From contig NZ_FNOH01000003.1 of the NCBI RefSeq assembly GCF_900106535.1, positions 62,001 to 126,000 on the forward strand: DNA of 64,000 nucleotides, given 5' to 3'. The stretch is from Myxococcus xanthus (lineage in GTDB: Bacteria; Myxococcota; Myxococcia; Myxococcales; Myxococcaceae). Of the stretch, positions 25,850-33,872 are shown piece by piece (the stretch's first letter is position 1; the number at the start of each line of letters is the position of its first letter). The position numbers were made by a program, and so were the translations under genes. Under the pieces are notes generated by a model. It ran no database searches and was not told where the DNA came from. It saw only the letters and a list, made by a program, of their open reading frames with translations.

Positions 25850-28438
25850 ATGATGCACCCCATCATCGACTTCAAGACGCTGTTCGACGTCTCACCCAAC
25901 CCGTACATGCTGCTCGACCGCGAGCTGCGCTTCGTCGCCGCCAACCCGGCGTACCTGCGCGTCACGGCCAGCAAGCTGGACGAGCTGCTTGGCCGGAGCG
26001 TCTTCGAGGCCTTTCCGGACGACCCCTCGGACCCGAACAACGCCAATCTCCGGCAGCTCCGGGAGTCCTTCCTGCGCGTCCTGGCAAAGCGGGCGCCGGA
26101 CATCCTGGCCCTGATTCCCTACCGCGTCCCCGAGTTGACGAATCAGGGCGTCGTCCCGACGTACCGGTACTGGAGCGCCACCCACATCCCCCTGCTCGAT
26201 GCCTCGGGCGAGGTGGCCTACATCCTCCAGCACACCATGGACGTCACGGAGCTCCAGCGGCTGCAGGAGGCCGTCCAGTCCGTGACCGGCGCCACCGGCA
26301 CCCGCAAGCCTCCACCGTCGCAACTGGAAGCAGGCGTCTTCCAGCGCGCGCTGCAAGTCCAGGAAGCGAACCAGAACCTGGACCAGGAGCGGCGCCACCT
26401 CCGCCGACTGTTCGAGCAGGCGCCCGGCTTCATGTGCTTCCTTCGCGGCCAGGGCCATGTCTTCGAGCTGGCGAACACGGCCTACATGCAGCTCGTCGGA
26501 CACCGGGACATCCTCGGCAAGCACATCCGGGACGCCCTGCCCGAATTGGATGGCCAGGGGTATTTCGAGCTGCTGGACCGTGTCTTCACCACGGGGCAGA
26601 CCTTCGTCGGCCGGGGCATGAAAGTCTCCCTTCAGCAAACCCCCGATGACACGCTGGCGGAGAGCTACGTCGACCTCGTGTATCAGCCCATCATCGAGCC
26701 GGACGGGTCCATCTCCGGCATCTTCGTCCAGGGCCACGACATCACGGAGCAGAAGCGCGCCCAGGACGAACTGCGCCAGTACAAGGACCATCTGGAGGAG
26801 CTCGTCCGGGAGCGCACCCGCGCATTGGAGGAGAGCGAGGCCGAACGGCGTCAAGCAGAGGCCGCCCTCCGGCAGGCCCAGAAGATGGAAGCAGTGGGCA
26901 AGCTCACCGGCGGCGTGGCGCACGACTTCAACAACCTGCTCCAGGTCATCAGCGGAAACCTGCAGCTCCTGTTCCTGGATGTGGGCGACAACGCCCAGGC
27001 GCAGCGCCGGCTGACCACGGCGGTGGGCGCGGTGGAGCGCGGCGCCCGGCTCGCGTCCCAGTTGCTGGCCTTCGCCCGGCGGCAGCCGCTCAATCCCACG
27101 GTCATCAACCTGGGCCGCATGGTCCGCGACATGGACGACTTGCTGCGGCGCGCGCTCGGCGAGGACGTGGCGCTGGAGACCATCATCGGCGGCGGGCTTT
27201 GGAGCACGTTCGCCGATCCGAACCAGCTCGAAAACGTCATTCTCAACCTGGCCATCAACGCGCGCGACGCCATGGCGAGCGAAGGCAAGCTGACCGTCGA
27301 GGCCGGCAACGCCATGCTGGATGACCACTACGCCCAGTTCCACCCGGACGTCGTGCCGGGCCAGCACGTGTTGCTGGCGATCTCCGACACCGGCTGCGGC
27401 ATGCCGCCCGAGGTGCTGGAGCGCGCCTTCGAGCCGTTCTTCACCACCAAGCCTGAAGGCCACGGCACGGGCCTGGGGCTCAGCATGGTGTATGGCTTCG
27501 TCAAGCAGACGGGTGGCCACGTCAAGATCTACAGCGAGGTCGGCCACGGGACGACCATCAAGATCTACCTCCCGCGTTCGCTCCAGGCGGAGATGCCACG
27601 CGCCGAGGTCATCCCCGAACAGGTCGAAGGCGGCACCGAGACGCTGCTCGTCGTCGAGGACGACGCGGAGGTGCGCGCCACCGCGGTGGAGATGCTGACG
27701 GAGCTGGGCTACCGCGTGCTCAAGGCCTCTGACGGGCAGAGCGCGCTCGCGGTCATCCAGAGCGGCATCCCCATCGACCTGCTCTTCACCGACGTGGTGA
27801 TGCCCGGCCCGGTCCGCAGCCCCGAACTGGCTCGGCAGGCCAAGGCCCTCTCCCCGGACCTGGAGGTGCTCTTCACGTCCGGCTACACGGAGAACGCCAT
27901 TGTCCACGGCGGCCGGCTGGATCCGGGTGTCCAACTGCTGAGCAAGCCCTACCGCCGCGAGGACCTGGCGCGGAAGATCCGCCAGCTCCTGGCCGCCCGG
28001 CAGCAACGCATCGCCCAGCGCGAGGCCCCCCAGCCGACCCGAGGCGCCACCACGCCGGCACCCGCTCGCGTGAAGCAGACCGGGCTGCGCATCCTCCTGG
28101 TGGAGGACGACGAGAACATCCTCCTCCCCGTCTGCGAACTGCTGGAGACGATGGGCCACACAGTGACGGCCGTCGCCTGCGCGGAAGAAGCCACGCCCCT
28201 CTTGCGCACACAGGAGTTCGACCTCCTGTTCACCGACGTGAGCCTGCCTGGCAAGTCCGGCATCGAGCTGGCCCACCAGGCCGTCCAGGACGTGCCCGGC
28301 CTTCGCGTCATCATCGCGTCCGGCCACGGCGCCAACGTGGACATCGGTGCCAAGGGGCCGCTCGACAGCGCCGTAATCCTGCCCAAGCCCTACGGCCTGT
28401 CCCAGATCGAGCAGGCGCTCGCCCAGGCCATGGCCTGA
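25850..28438 (+). CDS. Hybrid sensor histidine kinase with two PAS-like domains and two receiver domains
   Basis: 862 residues, no transmembrane segment, so probably cytoplasmic. Order: PAS-like domain (about 8-145), second PAS domain (about 180-305), coiled coil (about 305-345), HisKA with phospho-acceptor H358 (GGVAHDFNNLL), and HATPase (N-box NLAINARDAM, GTGLGLSM). Two receivers follow, the first with candidate phospho-Asp D648 (LLFTDVVMPG) and the second with D796 (LLFTDVSLPG), both with the conserved lysine (SKPY, PKPY). The FNNLL form of the H-box is common in myxobacterial orphan kinases. No response-regulator gene is adjacent, so the output partner must be elsewhere. The upstream 560 bp holds unusual repeats and may be regulatory. 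Confidence 0.93.
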   Translation: MMHPIIDFKTLFDVSPNPYMLLDRELRFVAANPAYLRVTASKLDELLGRSVFEAFPDDPSDPNNANLRQLRESFLRVLAKRAPDILALIPYRVPELTNQGVVPTYRYWSATHIPLLDASGEVAYILQHTMDVTELQRLQEAVQSVTGATGTRKPPPSQLEAGVFQRALQVQEANQNLDQERRHLRRLFEQAPGFMCFLRGQGHVFELANTAYMQLVGHRDILGKHIRDALPELDGQGYFELLDRVFTTGQTFVGRGMKVSLQQTPDDTLAESYVDLVYQPIIEPDGSISGIFVQGHDITEQKRAQDELRQYKDHLEELVRERTRALEESEAERRQAEAALRQAQKMEAVGKLTGGVAHDFNNLLQVISGNLQLLFLDVGDNAQAQRRLTTAVGAVERGARLASQLLAFARRQPLNPTVINLGRMVRDMDDLLRRALGEDVALETIIGGGLWSTFADPNQLENVILNLAINARDAMASEGKLTVEAGNAMLDDHYAQFHPDVVPGQHVLLAISDTGCGMPPEVLERAFEPFFTTKPEGHGTGLGLSMVYGFVKQTGGHVKIYSEVGHGTTIKIYLPRSLQAEMPRAEVIPEQVEGGTETLLVVEDDAEVRATAVEMLTELGYRVLKASDGQSALAVIQSGIPIDLLFTDVVMPGPVRSPELARQAKALSPDLEVLFTSGYTENAIVHGGRLDPGVQLLSKPYRREDLARKIRQLLAARQQRIAQREAPQPTRGATTPAPARVKQTGLRILLVEDDENILLPVCELLETMGHTVTAVACAEEATPLLRTQEFDLLFTDVSLPGKSGIELAHQAVQDVPGLRVIIASGHGANVDIGAKGPLDSAVILPKPYGLSQIEQALAQAMA

Positions 28439-28525
28439 AGGTGAATTCAGGTTCATGCAGTGCGTCATGCATGCCCCTGCGCGGGGCGCTTGCTCCTCGC
28501 GCGCCAAAGTCCGTTAATCGGGCGT

Positions 28526-29791
28526 ATGAAATTCCTGAGAGAGCTCCGCTCGGTCCTCAACCTGACCGTGCTGGTGGCCGGGCTCGGCTACTTCGTCGAC
28601 CTCTTCGACATCACGCTGTTCGGCGTGGTGCGTGTCGCATCGCTCAAGGACATCGGCGTCACCGACCCGGCCGACATCCTCCAGAGCGGCCTGCTCATCT
28701 ACAACGCGCAGATGGTGGGCATGATGGTGGGCGGCCTGCTGTGGGGCGTGCTCGCCGACAAGCGCGGACGCCTGTCGGTGATGTTCGGCTCCATCCTGCT
28801 CTACTCCTTCGCGAACCTGGCCAACGCCTTCGCCTGGGACGTCACCAGCTACGCCGTTCTCCGCTTCCTCGGAGGCGTGGGGCTCGCGGGTGAGCTGGGC
28901 GCGGCCATTACCCTGGTGGCGGAGTCCCTGCCCAAGGAGAAGCGCGGCCTGGGGACCACCATCGTCGCCACGCTGGGCATGCTCGGCATCGTCGCCGCGG
29001 CCTTCCTGGGCCAGCACATGCACTGGAAGACGGCCTACCTCACCGGCGGCTTCATGGGCCTCGCGCTGCTCTTCGCGCGCTTCAAGGTGTCGGAGTCGGA
29101 GCTGTTCAGCAAGAAGATGGACCCCGCGCGCGCCAACCCGCTGCTGCTCCTCACCGGCGGCCGGTTCATCAAGTACATCTGCTGCATCCTCATCGGCGTG
29201 CCCATCTACTTCACCACGGGCATCCTCTTCACCTTCGCGCCCGAGCTGACGGCCGGCCTCAACGTCCAGGGCACCGTGACGGCCGGCAACGCCATCCTCT
29301 ATGGCTCCATCGGCCTGACGCTGGGTGACTTGCTGGCGGGCGTCTTCAGCCAGTGGCTCAAGAGCCGCAAGCGCGCGGTGGCGATGAACCTCACCGCGGG
29401 CTTCGTGCTGATGCTCGTCTACGGCCTCACCCCGGGCCTCACCAGCACCATGGTGTACGGGCTGAGCTTCCTGATTGGCATCACCGTGGGCTACTGGGCC
29501 GTGCTGGTGACCATGGCCGCCGAGCAGTTCGGCACCAACATCCGCGGCACCGTGGCCACCACCGTCCCCAACTTCGTGCGTGGCTCGGCGGCGCTCGCGG
29601 CCAGCGGCTTCGCCTACCTGAAGGGCGAGATGTCGGTGTCCACCGCGGCGCTCATCGTCGGTAGCATCTGCTTCGGCCTGGCGCTGCTGGCCCTCACCCG
29701 GCTGGAAGAGACGTTCCACCGGGACCTGGATTACGAAGAGACGGCGAACGGCCCGCAGCCGGCCGCCCAGCCCTCCCAGTCCGGCACCTGA
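28526..29791 (+). CDS. MFS transporter (sugar/organic acid type)
   Basis: 421 residues from the ATG at 28526; the longer in-frame reading adds a region without coding character. Twelve helices are visible. Major facilitator signatures include GVLADKRGRLSVMFGS (loop 2-3 motif with D-x-x-G-R) and a related loop 8-9 (SQWLKSRKRAVAMN). LRFLGGVGLAGELGAAITLVAE matches the sugar/acid-carrier subfamily helix 4. The family moves sugars, aromatic acids or other organic acids across the inner membrane. A perfect hairpin follows the stop. The substrate is unknown. Confidence 0.87.
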   Translation: MKFLRELRSVLNLTVLVAGLGYFVDLFDITLFGVVRVASLKDIGVTDPADILQSGLLIYNAQMVGMMVGGLLWGVLADKRGRLSVMFGSILLYSFANLANAFAWDVTSYAVLRFLGGVGLAGELGAAITLVAESLPKEKRGLGTTIVATLGMLGIVAAAFLGQHMHWKTAYLTGGFMGLALLFARFKVSESELFSKKMDPARANPLLLLTGGRFIKYICCILIGVPIYFTTGILFTFAPELTAGLNVQGTVTAGNAILYGSIGLTLGDLLAGVFSQWLKSRKRAVAMNLTAGFVLMLVYGLTPGLTSTMVYGLSFLIGITVGYWAVLVTMAAEQFGTNIRGTVATTVPNFVRGSAALAASGFAYLKGEMSVSTAALIVGSICFGLALLALTRLEETFHRDLDYEETANGPQPAAQPSQSGT

Positions 29792-29797
29792 CGCACG

Positions 29798-29825
29798 GCG
29801 CGGCGCTCACGGGGCGCCGCGCTTT
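29798..29825 (+). terminator. Terminator hairpin after the MFS transporter
   Basis: A 9-bp perfect stem (GCGCGGCGC / GCGCCGCGC) with a 7-nt loop is followed by TTT, 6 nt after the stop codon. This is a short but convincing intrinsic terminator ahead of the pyruvate carboxylase gene. Confidence 0.65.
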
Positions 29826-29887
29826 GAATCGGACGTTCGCCCCGGCAGCCGTTGCTCCGGGGCCGACGGGATGCATACAGCGCGCAC

Positions 29888-32800
29888 ATGGAACATGTGT
29901 CGCTGCGTCCCATCCAGAAGGTCCTCTGCGCCAACCGCGGTGAGATTGCCATTCGCGTCTTCCGCGCGTGCAACGAGTTGGGCATCCGCACCGTCGCCAT
30001 CTACAGCGACGAGGACCGCACCCACGAGCACCGCCACAAGGCCGACGAGGCGTACCTCGTGGGCCGGGGCAAGCGGCCCGTGGAGGCCTACCTGGGCATC
30101 GACGAAATCCTCGACGTGGCCGTGAAGGCGGGCGTGGACGCCATCCACCCCGGCTACGGCTTCCTGTCGGAGAACGCCGCCTTCGCGGAGGCGTGTGAGC
30201 GGCGTGGCATCCGCTTCATCGGCCCGCGCTCGGACGTGGTCCGCACCATGGGCGACAAGGTCGCCGCCAAGCACCTGGCCGACGCGTGCGGCGTCCCGGT
30301 GGTTCCCGGCATCACCCTGGAGGGCGACGACGCGCACGTGCTGGAGCAGGCCCGTGCCTTCTTCGCGAAGCAGGGTGGCCCCATCCTGGTGAAGGCGGCC
30401 CATGGCGGCGGCGGCCGAGGCATGCGCGTGGTGCGCGAGGCGAAGGCGCTGGAGGATGCGCTGGCCTCCGCGCGTTCGGAGGCGAAGAGCGCCTTCGGTT
30501 CGTCGTCGGTGTTCCTGGAGCGCTTCCTGGAGCACGTGCGCCACATCGAGGTACAGCTACTGGGAGATTTGCACGGCAACATCGTCCACCTGCACGAACG
30601 GGACTGCTCCGTGCAGCGGCGCCATCAGAAGGTCATTGAGATTGCCCCCGCGCCCAATCTGGCCCCGGCGGTGAAGGAGGCCATCTGCGACGCGGCGGTG
30701 CGGCTGGCGCGCAAGGCCGGCTACACCAGCGCTGGCACCGCCGAGTTCCTGGTGGCGGGTGACGCCTTCTACTTCATCGAGTGCAATGCCCGCCTCCAGG
30801 TGGAGCACACCGTCACCGAGCAGGTGACGGGCGTGGACCTGGTGCAGAGCCAGCTTCGCATCGCGGAGGGCTTCCGGCTGGACGCGCCGGAGGTGGGCAT
30901 CTCCCGGCAGGAGGACGTGGTGCCCCGGGGCTACGCGGTGCAACTGCGCGTCACCACCGAGGACCCTGCCAACCAGTTCATGCCCGACGCGGGCGTCATC
31001 ACCGCCTGGCGCGCGGCCACGGGCTTCGGCATCCGGCTGGACGGCTCCAACGGCTACACCAACGCCGTCATCTCCCCCTACTACGACTCCATGCTGGTGA
31101 AGGTCATCGCCTACGCGCCCACGTTCCAGGGCGCGGTGATGAAGGGCCAGCGCGCGCTGCGCGAGTTCCGCATCCGCGGCGTGAAGACGAACCTGCCCTT
31201 CCTGGAGAACGTGCTCGCCCACCCCGCCTTCCAGCAGGGAGAGACGTACACGCGCTTCATCGACGAGACGCCGGTGCTGTTCCAGTTGGAGCCCCGCAGG
31301 GACAGGGCCACCAAGCTGCTCCAGTACCTGGGCGACGTCATCGTCAACGGGCACCCCACCATCAAGAAGGACCAGCGGCTCAAGCCCACGCAGTTCCTGG
31401 AGCCGCGGCTGCCGGTGACGCCTTCGGGCCCGGTGCCTCGGGGCACCGCGCACATCCTGGCGGAGAAGGGCCCGCGCGGACTGGCGGACTGGGTGCTGGC
31501 CCAGAAGCGCGTGCTGCTGACGGACACCACCATGCGGGACGCGCACCAGTCCCTGCTGGCCACGCGCATGCGCACGCGGGACATCCTCCGCGTGGCCCCG
31601 GCCACCGCCCACCTGGCCTCCGAGCTGTTCAGCCTGGAGAGCTGGGGCGGCGCCACCTTCGACACCACCTACCGCTTCCTCAACGAGGACCCGTGGGCCC
31701 GCCTGCGCGCGCTCAAGGCCGCAGCCCCCAACCTGCTCCAACAGATGCTCCTGCGCGGGGCCAACGCCGTGGGCTACACCAGCTACCCGGACAACGTGGT
31801 GGAGGCCTTCATCGACGAGGCGGCCGAGGCGGGGGTGGACGTGTTCCGCATCTTCGACAGCCTCAATGATCTGGGCAGCATGGAGGTCTCCACCCGCCGC
31901 GTGCTGACGACGGGCAAGGTGGCGGAGGTGTCCATCTGCTACACGGGCGACGTCGCCAACCCCAAGCGCACGAAGTACACGCTGGACTATTACGCGGACC
32001 TCGCGAAGCGGATTGAAGACTCCGGCGCGCACTTCCTCTGCATCAAGGACATGGCGGGCCTCTTGCGCCCGCGCGCGGCGGCCATGCTGGTGCGGCGTCT
32101 GCGCGAGGTGACGCGCCTGCCCATCCACCTGCACATGCACGACACCTCCGGCAATGGCATCGCCAGCTACCTGGAAGCCATCGAGCAGGGCGTGCACGTG
32201 GTGGACGTGGCCCTGGGCAGCATGGCGGGCCTGACGAGCCAGCCCAGCCTCAACGCGCTGGTCAGCGCCCTGCGCGGCCACCCCCGTGAGACGGGCCTGG
32301 CCAACGCGCGCCTTCAGCCGCTGGCCAACTACTGGGAGGACGTGCGCGAGTACTACGCCCCCTTCGAGGCCGGCCTCAAGAGCACCACCAGCGAGGTGTA
32401 CTACCACGAGATTCCTGGCGGCCAGTATTCCAACCTCCGGCCGCAGGTGGCGGAACTGGGCCTGCTGGGCCGGTGGAACGACGTGAAGGACGCCTTCGCG
32501 CTCGTGAACGTCCTGGTGGGCGACATCCCGAAGGTGACGCCGTCGTCGAAGATGGTCGGCGACTTCGCCATCTTCCTGCTCAAGAACGACCTCACGGTGC
32601 GCGCCTCCACGCTGGCGGAGGCGGCCTCGCTCACGCGCCAGAGGCTGATTGAACAGGCGCCGCGCCTGGACTTCCCCACCAGCGTGGTGGGCTACTTCCG
32701 AGGTGAGCTGGGCCAGCCGCCCAACGGCTTCCCCGAGGACCTGCGCGCCGCCGTGCTCAAGGGCCTGCCCCGCGTGGAGGGACGGCCCTCCGCCAGCCTG

Positions 32801-33391
32801 CCGCCGCTGGACCTGGACGCGCTCCAGCGGGAGCTCTCCGCGAAGACAGGACATGCGCTCACCCGCGTGGACGCCATCTCCAGCGCGCTCTATCCGCGCG
32901 TCATCGCCGGCTACCTGGAAGACCTGGGGCGCTACGAGGACGTGTCCATCCTCGACACCCCGAACTACTTCTACGGCATGGAGGTGGGACAGGAGGTCTG
33001 GGTGGACCTGGAGCCGGGCAAGACGCTGGTCATCAGCCTGTCCGCGGTGGGCGAGCCGGATGAAGAGGGCGTGCGCACCGTCTACTTCGCCCTCAACGGC
33101 CACACCCGCACCGTGCACGTGAGGGACCGCAGCCGCGCCGCCACCGTGGAGACGCGGCGTCAGGCGGACCGCGCCAATCCCAGCCACGTCGCGGCGAGCA
33201 TGCCGGGCACCGTCATCGCCCTTCATGCCAAATCGGGAGACGCCGTGGAGGCGGGCGCGCCCCTCGTCACCCTCGAGGCGATGAAGATGGAGACGGTGGT
33301 GCGGGCCCCGCGCGCCGGCACCGTGGCGGAGGTCGTCCCCGCGCTCAAGGCCTCCGTCCAGGGCGGAGACCTGCTGGCGGTGCTCCAGTGA
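29888..33391 (+). CDS. pyc: Pyruvate carboxylase
   Basis: 1167 residues, the size of a single-chain pyruvate carboxylase. The N-terminal biotin carboxylase (about 8-460) has KVLCANRGEIAIRVFRA, the glycine-rich ATP loop AAHGGGGRGMRVV and the catalytic ECNARLQVEHTVTE. The carboxyltransferase TIM barrel (about 540-830) begins LLTDTTMRDAHQSL and includes the metal-binding HMHDTSG. The PC/OADA domain follows. The C-terminal biotinyl domain has EAMKMET with biotin lysine K1133. The enzyme carboxylates pyruvate to oxaloacetate, feeding the TCA cycle and gluconeogenesis. ATG 29888 is preferred because it starts just before the conserved domain. The gene is monocistronic and converges on the spore-coat operon with a 16-bp gap. 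Confidence 0.96.
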   Translation: MEHVSLRPIQKVLCANRGEIAIRVFRACNELGIRTVAIYSDEDRTHEHRHKADEAYLVGRGKRPVEAYLGIDEILDVAVKAGVDAIHPGYGFLSENAAFAEACERRGIRFIGPRSDVVRTMGDKVAAKHLADACGVPVVPGITLEGDDAHVLEQARAFFAKQGGPILVKAAHGGGGRGMRVVREAKALEDALASARSEAKSAFGSSSVFLERFLEHVRHIEVQLLGDLHGNIVHLHERDCSVQRRHQKVIEIAPAPNLAPAVKEAICDAAVRLARKAGYTSAGTAEFLVAGDAFYFIECNARLQVEHTVTEQVTGVDLVQSQLRIAEGFRLDAPEVGISRQEDVVPRGYAVQLRVTTEDPANQFMPDAGVITAWRAATGFGIRLDGSNGYTNAVISPYYDSMLVKVIAYAPTFQGAVMKGQRALREFRIRGVKTNLPFLENVLAHPAFQQGETYTRFIDETPVLFQLEPRRDRATKLLQYLGDVIVNGHPTIKKDQRLKPTQFLEPRLPVTPSGPVPRGTAHILAEKGPRGLADWVLAQKRVLLTDTTMRDAHQSLLATRMRTRDILRVAPATAHLASELFSLESWGGATFDTTYRFLNEDPWARLRALKAAAPNLLQQMLLRGANAVGYTSYPDNVVEAFIDEAAEAGVDVFRIFDSLNDLGSMEVSTRRVLTTGKVAEVSICYTGDVANPKRTKYTLDYYADLAKRIEDSGAHFLCIKDMAGLLRPRAAAMLVRRLREVTRLPIHLHMHDTSGNGIASYLEAIEQGVHVVDVALGSMAGLTSQPSLNALVSALRGHPRETGLANARLQPLANYWEDVREYYAPFEAGLKSTTSEVYYHEIPGGQYSNLRPQVAELGLLGRWNDVKDAFALVNVLVGDIPKVTPSSKMVGDFAIFLLKNDLTVRASTLAEAASLTRQRLIEQAPRLDFPTSVVGYFRGELGQPPNGFPEDLRAAVLKGLPRVEGRPSASLPPLDLDALQRELSAKTGHALTRVDAISSALYPRVIAGYLEDLGRYEDVSILDTPNYFYGMEVGQEVWVDLEPGKTLVISLSAVGEPDEEGVRTVYFALNGHTRTVHVRDRSRAATVETRRQADRANPSHVAASMPGTVIALHAKSGDAVEAGAPLVTLEAMKMETVVRAPRAGTVAEVVPALKASVQGGDLLAVLQ

Positions 33392-33407
33392 CGGAGGGAC
33401 CGGCCCC

Positions 33408-33872
33408 TCAGAAGGTCACCGTCATCACCACGGTGTCCGCATAGGCCCCCGCGGGGATGGCCTGTCCGGCCGGGATGCGCCCGAAGATGGGCACCGTCAC
33501 CTCCACGCCGAACAAGGGGACGACGGGCCCATAGCGCCCCGTGCCCGACGTGCCGTTCCCCCAGACGATGAGGCGCGTCGCGTCCACGTAGAGGTTGTAT
33601 TCCAAGCGCTGGGCGCCCGGCCCCGCCATGCTGCGCGCCAGGGGGGTGCCGGAGCCACCGGCGCTGAAGTCGATGGTGATGGGGGTGATCTGCCCTTCAC
33701 ACCGGTAGGTGATGCTCCCGGCGGAGTCCCGGGGCAGCAGGTCGGTGGTGAGGTAGGTGCCGAAGCTCACCCCTATCGTGCTGCGTATCTGGCAGACGGC
33801 ACCCGCGAGTCCTGGCAGCAACCCGCATACGCCAGCCACCGCGAACGCGGCCGCCCTATTTCGCCTCGTCAT
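33408..33872 (-). CDS. Secreted spore coat U-domain protein (putative pilin-like subunit)
   Basis: 154 residues. The ATG at 33872 is preferred over an upstream in-frame GTG because GAGGT lies 6 nt before it. A signal peptide (about residues 1-25, ending in GLAGA) precedes the mature domain. The domain matches the spore coat protein U/Csu-pilin (SCPU) family: an early cysteine, SFGTYLTTD, a second cysteine, LEYNLYVDATR, WGNGTSGTG and a C-terminal strand VVMTVTF. Such subunits are exported, completed by a periplasmic chaperone and passed through an usher. It is the last gene of the operon and overlaps the usher end by 17 bp. It could be a minor or tip subunit next to protein U. Confidence 0.88.
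   Translation of the reverse strand: MTRRNRAAAFAVAGVCGLLPGLAGAVCQIRSTIGVSFGTYLTTDLLPRDSAGSITYRCEGQITPITIDFSAGGSGTPLARSMAGPGAQRLEYNLYVDATRLIVWGNGTSGTGRYGPVVPLFGVEVTVPIFGRIPAGQAIPAGAYADTVVMTVTF

Noticed and set aside
25892..28507. Long minus-strand open frame (871 codons) opposite the hybrid kinase
   Set aside because: Antisense shadow of a gene with clear kinase and receiver motifs; composition not protein-like.
30557..33226. Long minus-strand open frame (889 codons) opposite pyruvate carboxylase
   Set aside because: Histidine/arginine/glutamine-rich shadow with no domain.
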